Assembly: GCA_030044035.1 (NCBI GenBank)
Contig: JASHWN010000166.1
Location: 1 to 11,340, forward strand
DNA: 11,340 nt
From: Xanthobacteraceae bacterium
Lineage (GTDB): Bacteria; Pseudomonadota; Alphaproteobacteria; Rhizobiales; Xanthobacteraceae
Direction: 5' to 3'
Part shown: piece after piece, positions 1 through 5,003 of the stretch
Layout: each line of letters starts with the position of its first letter
Numbering within the stretch: position 1 is the first letter of the stretch
Notes under the pieces: generated by a model
Databases searched by the model: none
The model's input: only the letters and a program-made list of their open reading frames with translations
What the model was told of the DNA's origin: nothing
Position numbers and translations under genes: made by a program

Positions 1-2
1 CC

Positions 3-440
3 GGCATTGCGGCCGCTTCAGTCGACCGCGCCCGCGCGTTCGTGCGCAAGGCGGCGCATCGCTCCGGCGGTACGCTGCCGCCCGGCGCGGCGCATTTGAC
101 CCGCGCATTGGCTACCCACCGGACGCTGCGCGGCCTGATCGCCGCGGCGCTGACGCGCTTCGAGACGGCCTCGGCCGATCCGGCGCTGCTTGAATCCGTC
201 GATTTCCAGACCGGCATGAACATGCACAAGGTCAACGCTTCGGAGCTCGCGGTGGCGACCGTGATGAGCGCGATGCAGGCGTGTGGGCTCGCCGGTTACC
301 GCAATGACGGCGATTTCACCATGGGCCGGCATCTGCGCGATGTGCTGTCCGCACCGATCATGATCAGCAACGACCGCATTCTCGCCAATGTGGCGGCGGC
401 GTCGTTGCTCGGCGGCACGCCGGCGTCGCTGCGCGATTAA
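3..440 (+). CDS. Acyl-CoA dehydrogenase-like flavoprotein, C-terminal part (5' truncated by window)
   Basis: The reading frame is open from base 3 to a TAA at 438-440, giving 145 residues. Only the C-terminal alpha-helical domain of an acyl-CoA dehydrogenase-like protein is visible; the family is usually about 380 residues, so the N-terminal and FAD-binding middle parts lie upstream. The recognisable stretch is the helix containing MQACGLAGY, then RHLRDVLSAPIMISNDRI, which matches the family region around the last active-site loop and FAD-contacting helix. Aligned by eye, the place where medium-chain enzymes carry the catalytic Glu (IYEGT) reads IMISN, with no acidic residue. Some family members use a Glu elsewhere, upstream of this window, so loss of activity cannot be concluded. 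It sits 62 bp upstream of the amino acid:[carrier protein] ligase in the same direction, so a carrier-protein-bound rather than a CoA-bound substrate is a reasonable inference. Confidence 0.82.
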   Translation, partial: GIAAASVDRARAFVRKAAHRSGGTLPPGAAHLTRALATHRTLRGLIAAALTRFETASADPALLESVDFQTGMNMHKVNASELAVATVMSAMQACGLAGYRNDGDFTMGRHLRDVLSAPIMISNDRILANVAAASLLGGTPASLRD

Positions 441-502
441 CGGACAGAGGCAACGAGACAGGGCAGGGGCGGCGAAAAGCTCGAACAGGAGGCGTTCTGG
501 CA

Positions 503-1426
503 ATGAATGTCGCATTCAAACAACCGATCAAAACGACGCGCAAGCTCGACTCGATCGCCGAAGCGCTGCTGGTACCGTCCGGCATCGACGGCATTTACGC
601 GCGCACCGCCGCTTTCGAGCAGGTGATCAACGGCCTCACTGACCTGATCTCGCAATACCGCGATCCGAATACCGAAGTCTTGCGCTTTCCTCCGGTCATG
701 AGCCGGCGGCAGGTGGAGAAATCCGGTTACCTGAACAGCTTCCCGCACTTTCTCGGTTGCGTCAGCTGCCTTTCGGGCAGCGACTCGGAGATCCATGCCG
801 CGGTCGATCGCCATGCGGCCGGCGAGGATTGGACGCCGTCGCTTACTGCGGCCGACCTCGTGCTCAGCCCGGCTGCCTGTTATCCGGTGTACCCATTGGT
901 CGCGAGCCGCGGCCAAATGCCCGCCGAAGGGCTATTGTTCGACGTCGCCTGCGACTGCTTCCGCCGCGAGCCCTCGAAAATGCTCGACCGGCTGCAATCG
1001 TTCCGCATGCGCGAATACGTACGCGTCGGCACGCCGCAGCAAATCGACGAGTTTCGGCGGCGCTGGATGAAGCTTGCCGAAGGCTTTGCGGCTCGGCTCG
1101 GCTTGAGCTGGCGCATCGATTACGCCAGCGATCCGTTCTTCGGCCGCGGCGGCAAGCTGATGGCGGTCAGTCAGGTCGAGCAGGCGCTCAAGTTCGAGCT
1201 GTTGATCCCGGTGCACTCGGCCGAGCAGCCGACGGCATGCATGAGCTTCAACTATCACCGTGACCATTTCGGCGCGACCTGGAATATCCACACCGCGACT
1301 AACGAAGTCGCCCATACCGGCTGCGTCGCCTTCGGCCTCGACCGGTTGGCCCTGGCGCTGTTTGCCACCCATGGACTCGATTTCGCCGCTTGGCCGGCGC
1401 CCACGCGTAAGGCGCTGGCGCTTTGA
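503..1426 (+). CDS. Amino acid:[carrier protein] ligase (class II aaRS-like)
   Basis: This 307-residue protein resembles the catalytic core of atypical seryl-tRNA synthetases without the tRNA-binding arm. Characterised homologues from Bradyrhizobium and Agrobacterium activate glycine or alanine with ATP and load it on the phosphopantetheine thiol of a small carrier protein; they do not charge tRNA. Visible motifs are the motif 2 region (CFRREP at 152-157 and FRMREYVRVG at 167-176) and motif 3 (GLDRLALALF at 278-287, with R281). The three zinc ligands I recall for the Bradyrhizobium enzyme (C131, E176, C279) correspond here to C126, E171 and C274, a constant offset of five residues, so the metal site that holds the substrate amino group looks intact. 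ATG 503 is preceded by AGGAGG at 487-492. The likely carrier-protein partner is encoded at 2409-2654. The amino acid specificity cannot be read from the sequence by eye. Confidence 0.93.
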   Translation: MNVAFKQPIKTTRKLDSIAEALLVPSGIDGIYARTAAFEQVINGLTDLISQYRDPNTEVLRFPPVMSRRQVEKSGYLNSFPHFLGCVSCLSGSDSEIHAAVDRHAAGEDWTPSLTAADLVLSPAACYPVYPLVASRGQMPAEGLLFDVACDCFRREPSKMLDRLQSFRMREYVRVGTPQQIDEFRRRWMKLAEGFAARLGLSWRIDYASDPFFGRGGKLMAVSQVEQALKFELLIPVHSAEQPTACMSFNYHRDHFGATWNIHTATNEVAHTGCVAFGLDRLALALFATHGLDFAAWPAPTRKALAL

Positions 1427-1433
1427 TGGCGCG

Positions 1434-1461
1434 CGTGCTGGGCGCTTAGACGCCCAGCACG
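1434..1461. terminator. Perfect 11-bp hairpin between convergent genes, likely bidirectional terminator
   Basis: CGTGCTGGGCG (1434-1444) pairs perfectly with CGCCCAGCACG (1451-1461) around the 6-base loop CTTAGA. It starts 7 bp after the stop of the ligase gene and overlaps the 3' end of the convergent GNAT gene, whose TAA stop (minus strand, 1446-1448) lies in the loop. Its position between two gene ends suggests a bidirectional transcription barrier or 3'-end protecting structure. There is no T-run on either side, so it is not a textbook intrinsic terminator. Confidence 0.55.
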
Positions 1462-2318
1462 GCGAATTCCGTGTAGGCCAGATCGCCGAGCCGCGGCCGT
1501 TCGCCGCCGCGAAAATATTTCGGCATGCGGCCGCCGCGAAAAACGCCGGCGAGGCCGGTAATCGGGCCGTTGGCATCGACGATGACCAACGGCTTGCCGC
1601 GCCGCGCCAGGCAGCGTCCGAGCGGGCCGGCAAAACGGATAAAATCGCCGATCTCGCGGCAATAAATCAGCCGCGCGCACGGCACGAACTTTTTGACGAT
1701 GCGCGGCCGGAATACGAACGGATAGGCGCGCGCTCCGCTGACGCACCACAGGCTGATGCAGCCGAGTTCGGCGTGCTTCACCAGAATTTCGCGCTCGAAC
1801 GTATCGATCTCGACCGGGATAGGCTCATGCGCTTCGATCACCTGCGCGGGCTCGCCGCCGAACAGGTTTTTGAGCATCGGCACGGCGACGAACAGCCCGT
1901 CGCAGTAGCGGGCAAAGCCCTGCGCCTCGATGATCGGCGTGGTGTGCGGCGCCGGCGATACGTTCAGATACGTCACATCCTTGTGGGCGAGCGCGCGCGA
2001 CACCAGAAACGGTGCGTAGAGCCGGAACGCCGGCTCGACATACCAGCTCGACAGGTTGCAACGGACCGCAAAGCCGTCGCCGGCACGCATCGTCGAGCAG
2101 ATCAGCAAAATCGCGCCGACCGGCTCGCCATCGCTCTCCAGCAGGTAACCATATTGCGGCAAGCCGAGTGGCGGCCGGCGTTTTGCGAGCTGCTCCAGCG
2201 CGTGCTGCCAGAATGCGCGGCCGCGACCGGGAAATCCGCGCGCCAACAGCGCCACGACCGCCGGCACGTCGGCATCGGCGATCTGACGGCAGCGGATTGC
2301 CGGCGCGGAAGCAACCAT
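1446..2318 (-). CDS. GNAT-family acyltransferase-like protein
   Basis: This gives 290 residues from ATG 2318. A TTG start at 2390 would add 24 residues, but these are Ser/Thr/Arg-rich and lie over the spacer before the carrier protein gene, so I prefer 2318. The N-terminal half has the GNAT fold signature: RQIADADVPAVVALL (first helix), YGYLLESDGEPVGAILL (beta hairpin), SSWYVEPAFRLYAPFLVSRA (acyl-donor-binding motif A region) and PHTTPIIEAQGFARY (motif B). The motif A pyrophosphate loop is not the classic Q/RxxGxG/A, so acyl-CoA binding is uncertain. The C-terminal half may be a second, degenerate acyltransferase-like domain. It interrupts the plus-strand cluster, converges on the ligase gene and diverges from the carrier protein gene. 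Inference: it may use the aminoacyl or acyl carrier protein as donor, transferring the tethered group to an acceptor amine. The substrate is unknown. Confidence 0.75.
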   Translation of the reverse strand: MVASAPAIRCRQIADADVPAVVALLARGFPGRGRAFWQHALEQLAKRRPPLGLPQYGYLLESDGEPVGAILLICSTMRAGDGFAVRCNLSSWYVEPAFRLYAPFLVSRALAHKDVTYLNVSPAPHTTPIIEAQGFARYCDGLFVAVPMLKNLFGGEPAQVIEAHEPIPVEIDTFEREILVKHAELGCISLWCVSGARAYPFVFRPRIVKKFVPCARLIYCREIGDFIRFAGPLGRCLARRGKPLVIVDANGPITGLAGVFRGGRMPKYFRGGERPRLGDLAYTEFAVLGV

Positions 2319-2346
2319 TCGCGTTGACCACGACCCAGTCGTGAAC

Positions 2347-2374
2347 TTGATTGTAAGTGTTGCGCGACTATACC
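2347..2374 (+). promoter_or_regulatory. Candidate sigma70-type promoter for the carrier protein operon
   Basis: In the 90 bp spacer between the divergent GNAT and carrier protein starts, TTGATT (2347-2352) and TATACC (2369-2374) are separated by 16 bp, four of six matches each to the -35 and -10 consensus. The position fits a start of transcription about 30 bp upstream of the carrier protein ATG. Weak matches, so tentative. Confidence 0.33.
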
Positions 2375-2408
2375 GGCTCGAAATGAACAAAGCGTAGGTG
2401 CGGCAATC

Positions 2409-2654
2409 ATGTCGATAAAGTTAACCATAATGGACGAGATGGCGCGGGTGGCGCGCGAGCACGGCAAGACGCTGGCGCCGCTCAATGACGATGTGGCGCT
2501 GCTCGATTCCGGCCTCGACTCGCTCGGGCTCGCGGTCCTGGTGGCGCGGCTGGAAGATCGGCTCGGCCTCGATCCGTTCACGACCTCCGATGACGTGCAG
2601 TTTCCGGTGACGGTCGGCGATTTCGTCAAGGCGTATGAGCACGGCGGTCACTGA
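2409..2654 (+). CDS. Stand-alone acyl/aminoacyl carrier protein
   Basis: This is an 81-residue acidic helical protein of the ACP/PCP family. The phosphopantetheine attachment site is S38 in LLDSGLDSLGLAVLV (31-45), the standard DSLG motif at the start of helix 2. ATG 2409 has AGGTG (2396-2400) as a ribosome-binding site. The 3' end overlaps the start of the ANL ligase by 20 bp, indicating co-transcription and probably coupled translation. Because an amino acid:[carrier protein] ligase is encoded about 1 kb upstream and an adenylating ligase directly downstream, this protein could be loaded by either or both. Its sequence is not that of the fatty-acid-synthesis AcpP (no close match to the DSLDTVEL-type helix 2), which supports a specialised role. 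Confidence 0.93.
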   Translation: MSIKLTIMDEMARVAREHGKTLAPLNDDVALLDSGLDSLGLAVLVARLEDRLGLDPFTTSDDVQFPVTVGDFVKAYEHGGH

Positions 2655-4035
2655 CGCGCAGCCGCCGCTGCGCGCGCGCGTGGCAGGCGCGTCGGCGGAC
2701 GCTTGCTTCTTCGATCGCGCGGCGAGCGTACGCCTCGCCGATCTCGTTCGCGGAACGAGCCTTTGCGGCGAGCTCGCAAAGCTGAGCTGGCGCTCCGTTC
2801 TGATCGCCACGGCAAGCCAGCTGACCGCCGCGCTGGCGCTGATCGAGCTCGACGGGGTCGCGCGACGGCTGATGGTTCTGCCGCCGGACGTCGATCCCGA
2901 TCACCTCGGCGCGCTGATCGCCGGTGCCGAAATCGATGCCATTGTGACCGACGGGACTGTGCCGCCGCAGCTTGCCGGCCTGCCGGTCCATGTCGCCTGC
3001 ACGCCGCGCATCACCCCGCTCGCGGAGCCGCCGCGTGCGTGTGAGCGCACCGAATGGGTGCTGCTGACGTCCGGCACGACCGGCGTGCCAAAGATGGCCG
3101 CACACAGCGTTGCCGGTCTCACCGCTGCGATTGCGCCGCGCGCGCCTGCGGACCCAATCGTGTGGGGCACGTTCTATGACATTCGCCGCTATGGCGGCCT
3201 GCAGATTTTTTTGCGCGCCCTGCTCGGCGGCGCTTCGCTCGTGCTGTCGAGCGCCGGCGAACCGGTTGCCGAGCATCTGTCGCGGCTGGCGCGGCATGGC
3301 ATTACGCATCTTTCCGGTACGCCGTCGCATTGGCGCCGCGCCCTGATGTCGCCCGAGATCGCCAACATCGCGCCGCGTTACGTGCGCCTTTCCGGCGAGA
3401 TCGCCGATCAGTCGGTACTCAATGCGTTGCGCACTGCGTTTCCGCACGCCGCCATCGGCCACGCCTATGCGTCGACCGAGGCCGGTGTCGTGTTTGCGGT
3501 CGACGACGGCCGCGCCGGATTTCCCGCGGCGTTCCTCAAGCGCGCGCGCAACGGCGTAGAGGTCAAAATCGTCGACGGCGTGCTGCGCATCCGCTCGCCG
3601 GGGGCCGCTTCACGCTATATCGGCGCCGGCGCACAGATCGCGGCGTTGCACGACGGCGACGGCTTCGTCGACAGCGGCGACATGGTCGAGCGCCACGGCG
3701 ACCGCTATTTCTTCGTCGGCCGCAAGGGCGGCATCATCAATATCGGCGGCCTGAAGGTCCATCCCGAGGAGGTCGAAGCCGTCATCAACGGGCATCCGCG
3801 CGTGCGCATGTCGCTGGTGCGGCCGAAGCGCAGTCCGTTCACCGGCGCCATCGTGGTCGCCGACATCGTTTTGACGGCGCCGTCCGCAGCTGCCGACGAC
3901 CAGGCGGAACTGCGCGACGATATTCTAAAACTCTGCCGCGGCGCTCTGCCGCGCCACAAGGTTCCAGCCGCCATCAGCTTCGTGCCGGCGCTTGCGGTCG
4001 CCGCGACCGGCAAGCTGGCGCGGCGCGGCGCTTGA
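2635..4035 (+). CDS. ANL-superfamily adenylating ligase (AMP-binding enzyme)
   Basis: The product is 466 residues, short for the superfamily (usually 500 to 550), with the shortening in the N-terminal part. Motifs occur in the normal order: P-loop LTSGTTGVPK (144-153), A5 YASTEAG (278-284), A7 DSGDM (346-350), A8/hinge GRKGGIINIGG (362-372), and the C-terminal catalytic Lys K460 in ATGKLAR. All parts for acyl-adenylate formation and thioester transfer are therefore present. ATG 2635 lies inside the carrier protein gene (20 bp overlap) with a weak AAGG Shine-Dalgarno at 2628-2631. The overlap makes the upstream carrier protein its probable acyl acceptor, rather than free CoA; this is inference. 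The activated acid may be a fatty, aromatic or amino acid; the binding pocket cannot be assigned by eye. The SDR gene follows after 17 bp. Confidence 0.9.
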   Translation: MSTAVTDAQPPLRARVAGASADACFFDRAASVRLADLVRGTSLCGELAKLSWRSVLIATASQLTAALALIELDGVARRLMVLPPDVDPDHLGALIAGAEIDAIVTDGTVPPQLAGLPVHVACTPRITPLAEPPRACERTEWVLLTSGTTGVPKMAAHSVAGLTAAIAPRAPADPIVWGTFYDIRRYGGLQIFLRALLGGASLVLSSAGEPVAEHLSRLARHGITHLSGTPSHWRRALMSPEIANIAPRYVRLSGEIADQSVLNALRTAFPHAAIGHAYASTEAGVVFAVDDGRAGFPAAFLKRARNGVEVKIVDGVLRIRSPGAASRYIGAGAQIAALHDGDGFVDSGDMVERHGDRYFFVGRKGGIINIGGLKVHPEEVEAVINGHPRVRMSLVRPKRSPFTGAIVVADIVLTAPSAAADDQAELRDDILKLCRGALPRHKVPAAISFVPALAVAATGKLARRGA

Positions 4036-4052
4036 GCGCAGACGGGTATTTT

Positions 4053-4799
4053 ATGAGCGAAAAGCCGCACAACGTCCTCGTCACAGGAGCGAGTCGCGGT
4101 CTCGGCCTTGCCATAGCGCGCCGGCTGAGCGCGGCCGGCTATCGGGTGATCGCGGTCGCGCGCAGCAAAAGCAAGCCGCTGACCGAGGCGATCGCCGAAG
4201 CCGAGCAAAGCGGGCGCGGGCCGATGCACTTCGCGCCGTTCGATCTCGGCAAGATCGAAGCCATTCCCGATCTCGTCAAAAATTTGCGCAAGGAGTTCGG
4301 TCCGCTCTACGGCCTCGTCAACAATGCCGCAGTCGGTCACGACGGCGCGCTTGCCATGATGCACAATTCACGCATCGAAGAGCTCGTGCGCCTGAACACG
4401 CTGTCGCCCATCGTGCTGACCAAATACGTGGTGCGCGCGATGATGGCGGAAGGGGCCGGACGCATCGTCAACGTCGCCTCGATCATCGGCTTCACCGGCT
4501 ATAGCGGGCTTGCCGCCTATGCGGCGACCAAGGCGGCGATGCTCGGCTTCACCCGGTCGCTGGCGCGCGAAGTCGGGCGGCTCGGCATCAATGTCAACGC
4601 CGTGGCGCCAGGCTTTTTGGACACCGAGATGACCCACGGACTGGCCGGCGAGCAGCGCCAACGCGTGATCCGCCGCAGTGCGCTGCGCCGCCTCGCCGAC
4701 GTGGACGACGTCGCCAACGCGGTCGAGTTCCTGCTCGGCGACAAGGCGCGCAGCATCTCCGGCACGGTGCTCACCGTCGACGCCGGCACGACCGCCTAA
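4053..4799 (+). CDS. Short-chain dehydrogenase/reductase, FabG-like
   Basis: This is a 248-residue classical SDR of normal family length. The cofactor-binding loop TGASRGLG is at 11-18, and the basic residue in VARS (R37) after the second strand suggests preference for NADP(H). Further motifs are NNAA (90-93), N115, and the catalytic S143 (NVASIIG), Y156 and K160 (YAATK); the full Asn-Ser-Tyr-Lys set is present. The C-terminal SGTVLTVDAG is typical of 3-oxoacyl-ACP reductase (FabG)-like proteins. It starts 17 bp after the ANL ligase and so is probably the last gene of the carrier protein-ligase-SDR operon. The likely role is reduction of a keto group, or oxidation of a hydroxyl, on a carrier-protein-bound intermediate. 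No strong Shine-Dalgarno is visible. Confidence 0.92.
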   Translation: MSEKPHNVLVTGASRGLGLAIARRLSAAGYRVIAVARSKSKPLTEAIAEAEQSGRGPMHFAPFDLGKIEAIPDLVKNLRKEFGPLYGLVNNAAVGHDGALAMMHNSRIEELVRLNTLSPIVLTKYVVRAMMAEGAGRIVNVASIIGFTGYSGLAAYAATKAAMLGFTRSLAREVGRLGINVNAVAPGFLDTEMTHGLAGEQRQRVIRRSALRRLADVDDVANAVEFLLGDKARSISGTVLTVDAGTTA

Positions 4800-4817
4800 A
4801 GCCCGCCACATTGCACC

Positions 4818-4919
4818 GCTTCGTCGCTGCGATCGGCATAGCCTCCACGGCTCTAAGTCGCTAAAACCCCCGCCCATTGCAGGGGCGGGCGTCGCCTGCC
4901 TACTTGCCTGCGACGAAGC
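4818..4919. repeat. Long-range 10-bp inverted repeat enclosing a smaller hairpin
   Basis: GCTTCGTCGC (4818-4827) and GCGACGAAGC (4910-4919) are exact reverse complements 82 bp apart. Between them lie a 7-bp hairpin (4869-4889) and a partial copy of the left arm, CGTCGC (4890-4895), which could pair with the same right arm (GCGACG, 4910-4915) instead. The element begins 19 bp after the SDR stop and ends before the TTGACA box, so it most likely belongs to the 3' end of the SDR operon transcript. Confidence 0.5.
4869..4889. terminator. GC-rich hairpin after the SDR operon, possible terminator
   Basis: CCCGCCC (4869-4875) pairs with GGGCGGG (4883-4889) around a 7-base loop, 70 bp beyond the SDR stop. 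Read on the plus strand there is no T-run after it. Read on the minus strand it is followed by GGTTTTAG, which is terminator-like, but no minus-strand gene ends here. A role in ending the SDR operon is plausible but weakly supported. Confidence 0.3.
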
Positions 4920-4937
4920 ATGGAACCGGGCTCCGCA

Positions 4938-4970
4938 TTGACATCGTGAGCCGATCGGGCCTGAAAGGCC
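4938..4970 (+). promoter_or_regulatory. Candidate promoter/operator region of the ABC transporter gene
   Basis: A perfect TTGACA (4938-4943) lies 60 bp upstream of the transporter start. The expected -10 position (around 4961-4966) reads CTGAAA and is poor. A small inverted repeat, GGCCT-GAA-AGGCC (4958-4970), covers that position and could be an operator or a chance palindrome. The weak -10 with a perfect -35 would fit an activator-dependent promoter; this is inference. Confidence 0.3.
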
Positions 4971-4980
4971 GCATAACCGC

Positions 4981-5002
4981 CTGGACATCATCTGGACATC
5001 AT
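4981..5002 (+). repeat. Exact 11-bp tandem duplication at the ribosome-binding region
   Basis: CTGGACATCAT occurs twice in direct succession (4981-4991 and 4992-5002), ending one base before the ATG at 5004. Each copy has a GGA core; the second lies 7 bases before the ATG and is the only visible Shine-Dalgarno-like element, so the duplication doubles the putative ribosome-binding site. Confidence 0.8.
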
Positions 5003-5003
5003 C

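Noticed and set aside
1825..2331. Long alternative frames on both strands across the GNAT, ANL ligase, transporter and acyl-CoA synthetase genes.
   Set aside because: They are Arg/Ala/Pro-rich without family motifs, as expected for out-of-frame reads in GC-rich DNA; the motif-bearing frames explain the sequence.
2319..2390. N-terminal extension of the GNAT protein to a TTG at 2390.
   Set aside because: The extra 24 residues are unlike a GNAT start, overlap the candidate carrier protein promoter and use a rare start; ATG 2318 fits better.
3205..3211. A run of seven T inside the ANL ligase gene, a possible slippage or programmed frameshift site.
   Set aside because: The main frame continues through all family motifs after it, and no alternative frame gives a sensible product.
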